Part shown: positions 7,533 to 15,255 of the stretch, one piece after another | Position numbering within the stretch: the stretch's first letter is position 1 | Layout: each line of letters starts with the position of its first letter | Assembly (NCBI GenBank): GCA_017472565.1 | Contig: JAFUPY010000091.1 | Coordinates: 1-64,000 of the forward strand | Direction of reading: 5' to 3' | DNA length: 64,000 nt | From: Eubacterium sp. | Lineage (GTDB): Bacteria > Bacillota > Clostridia > Lachnospirales > Lachnospiraceae | Position numbers and translations under genes: made by a program | Notes under the pieces: generated by a model | The model's database searches: none | The model's input: only the letters and a program-made list of their open reading frames with translations | What the model was told of the DNA's origin: nothing

Positions 7533-8297
7533 TTATTTTTTATACAGCAATGTGCTCATAAAAAATGGAATCTGTTTTTCCCAGCTTGCTTCTGAATGAT
7601 TGCCCTCAGGTACGATACGGCAATTCAGAGAGACCTTGTGCCACATCAACAGGGTTGCAATTTCGCCAAAAGCCCGTCGCTGACTCTTGTGATTGCCGAA
7701 CTCTTCAGAGCCATAATCCATATAAAGCACTGTATCCGGATGCAGGTCTGCGTGCAATATCATATTACGAAGCTGTTTTGGGGATGTCCACAGTGACGGG
7801 GACAATGCTGCTGCTCTGGAAAATACGTGATTGTACTCCAAAAGTGCATACAAACTCATTAGACCGCCCATGGAGCTTCCTGCGATAAAGGTGTTCTTTC
7901 TGCCTGGAAGTGTGCGATAAGTTTGATCTATATATTTTTTGAACACATTAACAAACCATTCCATGGTGTCTTTGCCTCGACCTGGCACAAAACCAAGATG
8001 AGAGTCCCTAAAAGAAAATGGTGAGTACTCCTTCAAGCGGCCATGGTCTGGGCTGTGATTGCACTCAACCGCCGCAACGATGATCTGTGTTTTGTGCTTA
8101 TCCAGATATTCAGCCAGTCCCCAGGACTTGCCGTAGGTGGCGTCAGAATCAAAAAACACATTGTGACCATCGAACATATATAAAACGGGATACCGTTTCT
8201 TTTCATTGGTAAAATAAGACTTCGGCAAGTAAACATACGCGAAGCGTTCTTCCTCGCCGCCTGGTAAAGGATAGGTAACTGTAAAACGATGTACCAT
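7533..8297 (-). CDS. Putative esterase (Fes/esterase-D type alpha/beta hydrolase)
   Basis: 254 residues. It shows the esterase signature: an oxyanion region YLPKSYF...YPVLYMFDGHNVF, nucleophile elbow AGSSMGG (Ser142) and histidine in PEGNHSEASW. There is no signal peptide. Start ATG 8297 has GGAG eight bases upstream and follows the promoter at 8382-8410; a longer in-frame start at 8378 has no good ribosome site. Relatives hydrolyse siderophore, carbohydrate or formylglutathione esters. Together with the adjacent tailed esterase and the ATP-grasp ligase it forms a three-gene neighbourhood; the substrate is unknown. Confidence 0.8.
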   Translation of the reverse strand: MVHRFTVTYPLPGGEEERFAYVYLPKSYFTNEKKRYPVLYMFDGHNVFFDSDATYGKSWGLAEYLDKHKTQIIVAAVECNHSPDHGRLKEYSPFSFRDSHLGFVPGRGKDTMEWFVNVFKKYIDQTYRTLPGRKNTFIAGSSMGGLMSLYALLEYNHVFSRAAALSPSLWTSPKQLRNMILHADLHPDTVLYMDYGSEEFGNHKSQRRAFGEIATLLMWHKVSLNCRIVPEGNHSEASWEKQIPFFMSTLLYKK

Positions 8298-8381
8298 GAT
8301 CTTTGCTCCAATCCTAACATTATATTGTATACCTATGCAGAAATGCCGGAAATGTCCCGACAATTCGGCATTTATCACATC

Positions 8382-8410
8382 AATATAGCACGATGAAAGG
8401 AAAATAGCAA
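8382..8410 (-). promoter_or_regulatory. Promoter of the first esterase gene
   Basis: On the minus strand -35 TTGCTA (8405-8410), a 17-base spacer and -10 TATATT (8382-8387). This supports the downstream start codon at 8297. Confidence 0.6.
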
Positions 8411-8461
8411 GGAAGCAAAAATATTGAAAGAGAATGTGTCAAGACGCCTTCGCCGCACGCG

Positions 8462-8495
8462 AAAAAAATCCGGTCACCTGCGGGCAGGTAACCGG
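8462..8495 (-). terminator. Strong rho-independent terminator
   Basis: Stem CCGGTCACCTG (8470-8480) / CAGGTAACCGG (8485-8495) with one mismatch, followed on the minus strand by seven T residues. It is too far from the LysR stop to be its primary terminator, so it may end a separate short transcript from 8500-8730. Confidence 0.75.
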
Positions 8496-8703
8496 CTCAT
8501 ATATTTGTCTGCTGTCAAGGGCTGTATCATCGAAAAAAAGGAGTGATAGGGGGATTTCCGATGATACAGGAGAAGGTTTGTAATTATTAAAGGGGCATTC
8601 GAAAAATCAAGGGGGTTTTTATGTTCGACAGCTCGACGTAATTCTCATATACTCATCCTCTGGTGCTATCATAATCCATTCACACCTATTTCGTCTAACA
8701 TAT
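8496..8703. other. Noncoding stretch with an inverted repeat; possible small RNA
   Basis: No credible protein gene is present. A perfect 11-bp inverted repeat CTGTATCATCG / CGATGATACAG (8522-8532 and 8559-8569) flanks a purine-rich loop. On the minus strand this unit is followed by the strong terminator at 8462-8495, an arrangement that could be a short structured RNA. A six-codon plus-strand frame at 8621 follows AAGGGGG but is too short to call. Confidence 0.35.
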
Positions 8704-8744
8704 AAAAAAGGCGCTTTTTACACCCTTTTTGATGTTAAAGCACC
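8704..8744 (-). terminator. Terminator overlapping the end of the LysR gene
   Basis: Arms GGCGCTTT (8710-8717) and AAAGCACC (8737-8744) with a T run on the minus strand. The upstream arm includes the last codons of the regulator. Confidence 0.7.
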
Positions 8745-9613
8745 TTTTTGATTTCTGCAATCATTCCTGCTGCTCTGTCATCTCTATCAAAAGCAACCAG
8801 TAAAATATCCTCTTGATATGGCCGCTCGTCCAGCGGAACAAATACCAATCCTCTTTGTTCCACCAAAAATGCCTGGAAGCCAAGATTGATTCCTGAGCCC
8901 AATTCCAATGCCAATGCCATGTTCTGCCAGTTATCAAAACGGCGGATTTTTCCCGGTTTGATACCGGCATTTTCAAAAATATCCAATAGTGGCTTTTCAA
9001 TATTTTTCGCATAACTGTCCTTAAACATGCACAACTCTTGCCGATGCAAATCTTTCACACCAACGACGTCTTTTTTGGCCAACGAATGCCGCTTGTTGCA
9101 GATAACGCCAAATTCCATCTCCATCAATTCTGTGACCTGGGATGTTTCCCGATACACTTTCGTATCAATGGAAAGAGCGATCATTGCATCCAGTTCTTTC
9201 TGCTCGTAACTCCAAAAAATTTTGTTGGTACTATCCACCACAAGCTCTATCTCGTAGTCCGGATGCTTATCCATATACTGCAGAATTACACTCATTACCA
9301 CATCCACAATCTGTGCGATGTTTGGCATGCCGATACGAATGGTTTGCTTCTGAGAAAGATTCTTGGCCTGCGCCAGCGCTGCCTCAGTCTGTTCCAGTAA
9401 CGGCTGCCATGTTTCAAACATCAACCGTCCTGCCTCTGTCAGTTCCACACGACGTCTGTTCTCTCTGGAAAAAAGAGGAAAACCGATTTCCTTTTCCAAC
9501 GCCTGAATCTGTCGGCTCAGCACCTGCTGGGTAATGTACAGCTCTGCCGCCGCCTGTGTAAAATTACATTTTTCTGCTGTTTTCACAAAATAATGAATCT
9601 GTGTCAGTGTCAT
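8735..9613 (-). CDS. LysR-family transcriptional regulator
   Basis: 292 residues, the usual LysR length. The N-terminal winged helix-turn-helix is clear (FTQAAAELYITQQVLSRQI, about residues 18-36, then FSRENRRRVELTEAG), followed by a two-lobed effector-binding domain from about residue 90. The effector cannot be predicted. It is transcribed divergently from the YitT-family gene at 9871, which is the usual target arrangement for LysR proteins. The stop codon is embedded in its terminator. Confidence 0.9.
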   Translation of the reverse strand: MTLTQIHYFVKTAEKCNFTQAAAELYITQQVLSRQIQALEKEIGFPLFSRENRRRVELTEAGRLMFETWQPLLEQTEAALAQAKNLSQKQTIRIGMPNIAQIVDVVMSVILQYMDKHPDYEIELVVDSTNKIFWSYEQKELDAMIALSIDTKVYRETSQVTELMEMEFGVICNKRHSLAKKDVVGVKDLHRQELCMFKDSYAKNIEKPLLDIFENAGIKPGKIRRFDNWQNMALALELGSGINLGFQAFLVEQRGLVFVPLDERPYQEDILLVAFDRDDRAAGMIAEIKKVL

Positions 9614-9756
9614 CTTAGCCCGCTTCCTTTGTGACGTAATTTACAAAACCTCTGTGAATTTCCCCCTCAAAAAACCCACAGACACAGGTAATTATAACAA
9701 GGAAATACGCCTTTGAATACCCCTTCTGTGATGCAAATAAACCATCAGAAGCGGTG

Positions 9757-9786
9757 TTGACGGCTGGTTGCGGACGGTGATACGAT
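9757..9786 (+). promoter_or_regulatory. Promoter of the YitT-family gene
   Basis: TTGACG (9757-9762), an 18-base spacer and TACGAT (9781-9786). It lies in the 257-base LysR/YitT divergent gap, where the LysR protein would be expected to bind. Confidence 0.55.
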
Positions 9787-9870
9787 GAGGGTGAAAAGAG
9801 CGCGAGCATATTATATTCGTATGATATGCGTGGCGATCTTTTTTTATTTTTTCGAAAGGAGAATGCTAAA

Positions 9871-10791
9871 ATGAAAAAAAGAACCTTAAATACGAAACAG
9901 ATTATTACTCAAATCTTTTGGGAAGTTATCGGCAGTATTTTTGTCGCCGCAGCCATCTATAACTTTGCGGTGCAGGCGGAGTTTCCTATGACTGGTTTTT
10001 CGGGCATCTCCATTATTCTCTATCAGTTATTTAAGATACCGATTGGGTTTTCTACCATCGTTTTGAATATTCCAGTGATGATCCTTTGCTACAAGCTACT
10101 GGGACGGAAGTTTTTCCTCAGCTCCATTCGCTGTATGGTGATCAGCTCCATTATGATTGACTATATTGCGCCACTGTTCCCTGTGTACGAGGGCAGCCGC
10201 CTATTGTCTGCGATTTGCACTGGCGTAATTGCAGGCATCGGCTATGGCATTATCTATATGCAGAACTCCTCCACTGGTGGTTCTGACTTCATCATCATGG
10301 CAGTAAAGGCAGTGAAACCACACATTTCTCTAGGGAAAATCGTATTCGTCATCGACGCTTCTGTGGTACTGATTGGCGGCATTATCCTGGGGGATATGGA
10401 TGGCATTATCTACGGTATGATCGTAACCTTCCTGATTACCGTAGTTGTGGATAAACTGATGTACGGTGTCAACGCTGGCAAAATGACGCTGGTGGTGACC
10501 AACAAAGGTCGAGAAGTTTGCAAGGTAATCCACGCCTGCTGCCATCGTGGCTCCACACTGTTTACTGCAGAGGGCGGCTACAAAGGGGATGAACGACAGG
10601 TAGTAATGTGCGCCTGCAACAACAAAGAAATGTATCTGCTAGGGCAGGCAATCAAACAAGTAGATCCAGATTCCTTTATGATTATTCTAGAGTCCAATGA
10701 GGTTCATGGAGAAGGATTCCGAACACTACAGATTGGGGAAACACAAGAAAGTGCTGTGAAAAAAGCAGAAAAAGGGATTGAAGGGATATAA
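9871..10791 (+). CDS. YitT-family membrane protein (DUF161 / DUF2179)
   Basis: 306 residues. The first two thirds form about five to six membrane segments with FSGISIILYQL and the conserved NSSTGGSDFI motif of the YitT family. The last 90 residues are a cytoplasmic DUF2179 domain (RGSTLFTAEGGYKGDERQVV). The function of the family is not established; roles in transport or membrane physiology have been proposed. Start ATG 9871 has AAAGGAG ten bases upstream; an in-frame start at 9826 lacks a ribosome site. It is followed by a strong terminator and is probably controlled by the divergent LysR protein. Confidence 0.88.
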   Translation: MKKRTLNTKQIITQIFWEVIGSIFVAAAIYNFAVQAEFPMTGFSGISIILYQLFKIPIGFSTIVLNIPVMILCYKLLGRKFFLSSIRCMVISSIMIDYIAPLFPVYEGSRLLSAICTGVIAGIGYGIIYMQNSSTGGSDFIIMAVKAVKPHISLGKIVFVIDASVVLIGGIILGDMDGIIYGMIVTFLITVVVDKLMYGVNAGKMTLVVTNKGREVCKVIHACCHRGSTLFTAEGGYKGDERQVVMCACNNKEMYLLGQAIKQVDPDSFMIILESNEVHGEGFRTLQIGETQESAVKKAEKGIEGI

Positions 10792-10814
10792 AACCTTTAA
10801 CAAAAAGAGAAATA

Positions 10815-10848
10815 GGGAACGTTTGAATCGTTGCGTTCAAACGTTCCC
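10815..10848. terminator. Bidirectional terminator between convergent genes
   Basis: Perfect 13-bp stem GGGAACGTTTGAA (10815-10827) / TTCAAACGTTCCC (10836-10848) with a T-rich tail on the plus strand (TTGTTTATTTT) and a T-rich tail on the minus strand. Confidence 0.85.
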
Positions 10849-10866
10849 TTGTTTATTTTCAAAACT

Positions 10867-11571
10867 TTATTTCATATTTCTATATCTTAAAATGAGTCTG
10901 ATAACAATAACAATGGCATAAACAACCGCCGTCCATATACATACATATTTCAAAACTACCGCCAAAGCCCAAACAGACCATGCCATGTGTCCATAGGCTT
11001 CCAAGATGGTAAAGGACATCAAAAATGCGGCCCAAACTACGGCTGCTATGCTAAAGACAAAGGTAACGTAAGTGAAAATATACTCGTATATCTTCTGACT
11101 CCATACCTTTCTAACAATTGCAATCACTTTCAAAATAATTGCAATCACGGCGATAATCTGAATCAAGCCAGAATATGCCACTCCCACTAACGCCTGCGCG
11201 TACCAAACCAGACCATTGATCGCCAACAGAAATGCTACTGCGGAGACTGCAAAGGCAATCCACATGGCAAGTTTCTGACGAAGCGTTTTTTCCTTCGCTT
11301 TACTCAGCACAATCTTTTTTTCGACCATCTGCTGCAAATCCTTTTCGGCCACTTTCTCTACTGTCTCTTTATCTATGCACAACACATAATCCGTGCTCAC
11401 ACCAAAGATACGGCTCAGTTCTATGACCTTATCTGTACTTGGTACCGACTGGTCTCGCTCCCATTTGGAAATCACTTGTCGGGTCACATCCAGACGTTCC
11501 GCCAAATCTTCCTGTGTCATCTGCTGTTGTTTTCTCAACTCTTGTAATCTAGTTCCGATACTCATCATCAT
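10867..11571 (-). CDS. XRE-family regulator with C-terminal membrane domain
   Basis: 234 residues. Residues 1-65 are a Cro/C1-type helix-turn-helix (MTQEDLAERLDVTRQVISKW). After a charged linker, residues 95-230 contain about four hydrophobic segments, so the DNA-binding domain is tethered to the membrane. This architecture is common in Clostridia and is thought to couple envelope signals to transcription. The start is one of three consecutive ATG codons; the first follows GAGAGG. A similar protein is encoded at 34977-35978. Target genes are unknown. Confidence 0.85.
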   Translation of the reverse strand: MMMSIGTRLQELRKQQQMTQEDLAERLDVTRQVISKWERDQSVPSTDKVIELSRIFGVSTDYVLCIDKETVEKVAEKDLQQMVEKKIVLSKAKEKTLRQKLAMWIAFAVSAVAFLLAINGLVWYAQALVGVAYSGLIQIIAVIAIILKVIAIVRKVWSQKIYEYIFTYVTFVFSIAAVVWAAFLMSFTILEAYGHMAWSVWALAVVLKYVCIWTAVVYAIVIVIRLILRYRNMK

Positions 11572-11682
11572 TCATTCCTCTCTTGCAACATTATAATGGT
11601 TTGTTCGAAAAAAGAATACAAAAAGTTGGCCTCTTTATCCACCAACGAGGAGATTCTTTTGCGCAACCTGGCGTTGCAATTG

Positions 11683-11704
11683 AAAAAAGCGGCTAAAATG
11701 CCGC
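11683..11704 (-). terminator. Terminator after the macrodomain gene
   Basis: Stem GCGGC (11689-11693) / GCCGC (11700-11704) followed on the minus strand by six T residues. Confidence 0.7.
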
Positions 11705-11731
11705 CTTTTTCGTATCTATTTCGTATCTGAT

Positions 11732-12253
11732 TTATCCTTCCATCTGCCCGATTGCCTGCTTGTAATACCCTTCTGTCTTGGTATCAAACAGCGACCACAT
11801 GATTACGTCAAATGCATCCTCATGCTGCTTTACAAATTCCACAACGGTGGAAACTGCAATCTGCGCTGCCTGTTCGATTGGATAGCTATACACACCCGTG
11901 GAAATAGACGGAAATGCGATTCGTCGAATGCCATGCTCCACAGCAAGTTCCAGGGAACTGCGATAACAGGATGCAAGTAACTCTGCTTCGCCACGATGTC
12001 CGCCATGCCAGATTGGTCCCACGGTATGAATCACGTATTTACAAGGAAGGTTGTAACCCAAAGTGATCTTTGCCTGTCCCGTTTTACAGCCATTTAACTT
12101 TCTGCATTCAGCAAGAAGCTCTGGTCCTGCTGCTTTGTGAATGGCACCGTCCACGCCGCCACCACCCAACAGGGATGTGTTGGCCGCGTTAACAATGGCG
12201 TCCACCTCGGTTATTTTTGTGATATCGGATAAAACGGATGTAATCTGCATCAT
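11732..12253 (-). CDS. Macrodomain protein, O-acetyl-ADP-ribose deacetylase (YmdB-like)
   Basis: 173 residues forming a single macrodomain. The ADP-ribose-binding motifs are clear: [26 protein letters not shown] near residues 18-43 (shown in part; key residues are the NAAN asparagines and the glycine run), VIHTVGP and the phosphate loop [10 protein letters not shown]. These proteins remove acetyl or ADP-ribosyl groups from ADP-ribose derivatives in the cytoplasm. The gene is monocistronic, with a terminator 28 bases downstream. No neighbouring ADP-ribosyltransferase or sirtuin gene is visible, so a general housekeeping role is likely. Confidence 0.92.
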   Translation of the reverse strand: MMQITSVLSDITKITEVDAIVNAANTSLLGGGGVDGAIHKAAGPELLAECRKLNGCKTGQAKITLGYNLPCKYVIHTVGPIWHGGHRGEAELLASCYRSSLELAVEHGIRRIAFPSISTGVYSYPIEQAAQIAVSTVVEFVKQHEDAFDVIMWSLFDTKTEGYYKQAIGQMEG

Positions 12254-12331
12254 GAAACCTCCTAAAACATGAATCTAATAAAATGCATTCTATTCTAATT
12301 TTAGCACTTTTATGGAAAGCATTCTATTTTA

Positions 12332-13153
12332 TTATTTCGAAAAACTCCACAACACCTTGATTTCATTTGCTATTGTATCATAATCCCATCTCTGCTCGCA
12401 ATTTTTTACATTATTCGGGTCATGAATCACCAGTTTGCCATCTTCTTCACCCACAATCACAATAAAATGTCCACTGGTTGTAAAATGACCCGGGCGCATG
12501 CCGCAAACGACAGGTTGTCCGGATTGAACGGATGCTAAGATATTGGATTCGGACAATGCGATTTCATTGCACTGGATGCCATAAGCATTGGCACAAGCAG
12601 CAAAAAATGCCCATGCGGTTCCAGAGCCTTCTTCATAAAATCCATTTTGGGTGGCATAGTCTGCCAGCACACGAGGATTCACTGTCGGATCATCGTTTAG
12701 TCCTACAATGACCATCGCCATGGTGGTCGGTGCGCAGCCGGTAATCCCAATGACACTGCTGCCATAAGGATCATAGCCCCAACGCGCATCCCACTGCATC
12801 AACTGTGGGAAATCTGCTTCCAGTTCTTCAGCCGCATACTTGATTTCCTGCCCGGTCTTATAATTTCCCTTTTCGTACTTTTTCATAAACTTTTCCAGTT
12901 CAGGGTTGTCCTCTATATTGGAATTCCCATCAAATATGGATGTTATCCCTGCCTGTCTGCTTTCGTATCGGCTGGTTATCAGGTCTGTCACCAGTGGGCG
13001 GGCAAAGTAGGTGCCAGCGATGATGATAGCACCAATGATAATTACCCGGCGGATAATCTTTCTTCTTCTGCGCCGCTGTCGCTCTCTTGCGCTGATTCGT
13101 TGTTTTCTTGTTCTTTGTATATATTCCTGATCATAATTATATCGCTGTGCCAT
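12332..13153 (-). CDS. Membrane-anchored C39-like cysteine peptidase, paralogue 1
   Basis: 273 residues. An arginine-rich N-terminus (residues 12-36) precedes one transmembrane helix (about 37-55), giving a C-out anchored protein. The C-terminal peptidase_C39_2 (papain-fold) domain is preceded by LMQWDARWGY and has the catalytic cysteine in TGCAPTTM (Cys140), histidine in SGHFIVIVG (His229) and aspartate in HDPNN (Asp245). AAGGAG precedes the ATG. Paralogues with the same layout lie at 19035 and 23147. Substrates are unknown; it is not fused to an ABC exporter as bacteriocin-processing C39 enzymes are. It lies next to the two-component system at 13361-15246 but behind that unit's terminator. 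Confidence 0.85.
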   Translation of the reverse strand: MAQRYNYDQEYIQRTRKQRISARERQRRRRRKIIRRVIIIGAIIIAGTYFARPLVTDLITSRYESRQAGITSIFDGNSNIEDNPELEKFMKKYEKGNYKTGQEIKYAAEELEADFPQLMQWDARWGYDPYGSSVIGITGCAPTTMAMVIVGLNDDPTVNPRVLADYATQNGFYEEGSGTAWAFFAACANAYGIQCNEIALSESNILASVQSGQPVVCGMRPGHFTTSGHFIVIVGEEDGKLVIHDPNNVKNCEQRWDYDTIANEIKVLWSFSK

Positions 13154-13312
13154 GGTTTCTCCTTATCGTTACCGTCCAAATTTCCTGATACGGATATTCT
13201 TCATTTTCTTTTTCACAGTGCAAAACTGCTTATGTTTCTTTTCAGTATACAAAAGAAAAGTAAAGGATTTGGGCAGAAGACTTTAACACTTTCTTAAGCA
13301 AACATTAGAAAA

Positions 13313-13357
13313 AAATTACCTTTGCATACATGTCTGTACACAAAGGCAATTTTTAAC
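13313..13357 (-). terminator. Terminator of the ABC / two-component operon
   Basis: AAAATTACCTTTG pairs imperfectly with CAAAGGCAATTTTT across a loop, and the minus strand continues in a T run. It lies directly after the histidine kinase stop codon. Confidence 0.7.
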
Positions 13358-13360
13358 GGC

Positions 13361-14578
13361 TTAACGAAAATACTTCACCATAAACCGACTGCCAATCTCC
13401 GTTGCTTCCACAGAGATATAACCGCCGTCACTTTCTACGATAGCCTTGGCCAGTGCCAGCCCAATACCCACGCTGTCTTTCGAAGCATTTTTCCCCCGGT
13501 AAAATCGCTCAAACAGATGTCGTATATCTTCCGGGGCAATACCTGGGCCAAAGTCTCGAATGGACACAGCCACATAAGCCTGATTGGACAGCATCTGCAC
13601 TTTAACAACTCCACTTTCAAAAGAATGTTCTACTGCGTTTTTCAAAATGTTGGTAATGGCTTCCACCTGCCAGCGAAAATCGCAGCAGATCTCATCCTCT
13701 GCCACAGCGTCCACTTGCACTTTTACATTGCGCAGATCGCATAGGCTGCTGACGTTTTGTATCGCGGCGTTCACAATCCTGTGCAAAGGAACCGGTTCTT
13801 TACGCAGAACCACCGTTCCCGAATCCAACTTGGAGATTTTTAGCAGGGACTGCACCAGAAAATTAATATTGGTGATTTCCCGCTTGATCTCCCGCACGAA
13901 ATCTCCACGCACCATCGGATCCATATCAGGATCATCAATCAGGTTATCCAGTATGATGGAGATGGATGTCAGCGGGGTTTTCAACTGATGAGAAATGTCA
14001 GACAAAGACTGTTTTAGCTGTTCTTTGTCTTTCTGGGAAAACTCTGCTGCCTCTTTGAGCATCACTGTGGTTTTATAAATCTCTGTCTTTAACATAGACA
14101 ATTCATCTTCACTCATATCATTGATTTCCAACCGATAATTCTTCTGGTTGATTTCTTCGATATAGTGAGTGATTCGGCCGATCTCCCGATCCTTCTTTTG
14201 ATTGTATTTCAAAAACAGCGCAAGAACAATGACAGCCAAAAGGCCAGTCAAAGCAAGGTTTGCCGCCAGAAACCAGCGGTATCGAACCTCATTTGCAAGA
14301 AGCAACGAATCTCGCCTGCTGTCGATGCCATATGTGGCAATAAAATCAGTAACCTTCTCCGCCTTTTCCGTCTGATTCAAAATCTTGATCAGCTCCGCCT
14401 CCGGGACCTCAGGATAGGTTTCCTTAATCTCCTGGAGCATCTGATTTATTTTTGTGTTGTAGTTGTAGGTGTACTGTCGAAATTCCCACAGATGCAGCAA
14501 GCCTGCCAACACAAGAAAAAGCAGAATGACAGCAAACACTCGCATCAGACATTTTTTTAATTCCATTTTATTTTTCAT
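13361..14578 (-). CDS. Sensor histidine kinase (VncS/BceS-like neighbourhood)
   Basis: 405 residues. Two membrane helices (about 12-31 and 104-124) bracket a roughly 70-residue extracytoplasmic sensor. The phosphoacceptor is in SDISHQLKTPLTS (His197), followed by an ATPase domain with the N box (ITNILKNAVEH), G1 (IRDFGPGIAP) and G2 (GIGLALAK). It should phosphorylate the response regulator encoded 14 bases upstream in the same operon. The operon order ATPase-permease-regulator-kinase is like systems that sense and resist cell-wall-active peptides, which is inference from family and context. Confidence 0.9.
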   Translation of the reverse strand: MKNKMELKKCLMRVFAVILLFLVLAGLLHLWEFRQYTYNYNTKINQMLQEIKETYPEVPEAELIKILNQTEKAEKVTDFIATYGIDSRRDSLLLANEVRYRWFLAANLALTGLLAVIVLALFLKYNQKKDREIGRITHYIEEINQKNYRLEINDMSEDELSMLKTEIYKTTVMLKEAAEFSQKDKEQLKQSLSDISHQLKTPLTSISIILDNLIDDPDMDPMVRGDFVREIKREITNINFLVQSLLKISKLDSGTVVLRKEPVPLHRIVNAAIQNVSSLCDLRNVKVQVDAVAEDEICCDFRWQVEAITNILKNAVEHSFESGVVKVQMLSNQAYVAVSIRDFGPGIAPEDIRHLFERFYRGKNASKDSVGIGLALAKAIVESDGGYISVEATEIGSRFMVKYFR

Positions 14579-14592
14579 GCCATTTCACCAAA

Positions 14593-15246
14593 CTAACACT
14601 GATCCACCCGATACCCAAAGCCCCGGACGGTAGTTACAATTTCATCGCCTACTTTTTCCCGAATGCGTTTCATATACACAGTGACCGTGTGGTCATCCAC
14701 GTCATTGCCGGTCCATTCCCAGATTTTATCCAAAATGGTGTTTCGTGTAACAACTTTATTGCGATTCAAAACCAGCAAATGCAAAAGCTTTCGCTCCAGG
14801 CTGGTCAATTCCACCAGCCTGTCGTTTTTCGTCACCGTCATTTTATCCATGTCAAAAGCAAGATCCTTTATCTGAATCACAGACTCTTTTTTGTTGCGCA
14901 CCAGCACCCGATTTACGCGAGCCATCAGTTCCTTCGTTGAAAATGGTTTTGTAATGTAGTCTTCACCGCCAAGGTCAAGCCCCTTGACAATGATTTCCTC
15001 ATCATCCTCTGCCGTGAGAAAAATGGTAGGAAAGCCGGCAGGCTTGATGGTTCGCTCATACAGATCAATACCATTGCCATCCGGCAGAGCGATATCCAGC
15101 ACAATCAAATCCACCTGATGTTCCAGTATAAACCAGCGGGCTTCGCTGCAGGATGTGACTGCCCAAAATTGGTAGCCATGATTTTGAAAGGCATAGGTCA
15201 AAGCTTTTACTATCGTTTCATTATCTTCTATCAATAAAATCTTCAT
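14593..15246 (-). CDS. OmpR-family response regulator
   Basis: 217 residues: receiver domain with phosphoacceptor Asp51 in LIVLDIALPDG and a C-terminal winged-helix DNA-binding domain ending TVRGFGYRVD. It is the partner of the adjacent kinase. The ABC gene promoter upstream carries an 11-bp-spaced direct repeat (18656-18673) of the type OmpR-like regulators bind, suggesting autoregulation of the whole operon. Confidence 0.92.
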   Translation of the reverse strand: MKILLIEDNETIVKALTYAFQNHGYQFWAVTSCSEARWFILEHQVDLIVLDIALPDGNGIDLYERTIKPAGFPTIFLTAEDDEEIIVKGLDLGGEDYITKPFSTKELMARVNRVLVRNKKESVIQIKDLAFDMDKMTVTKNDRLVELTSLERKLLHLLVLNRNKVVTRNTILDKIWEWTGNDVDDHTVTVYMKRIREKVGDEIVTTVRGFGYRVDQC

Positions 15247-15255
15247 ATCGGTTTC

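Noticed and set aside
9615..9809. 64-residue minus-strand frame between LysR and YitT genes
   Set aside because: It covers the divergent promoter region, has no ribosome site and no recognisable motif.
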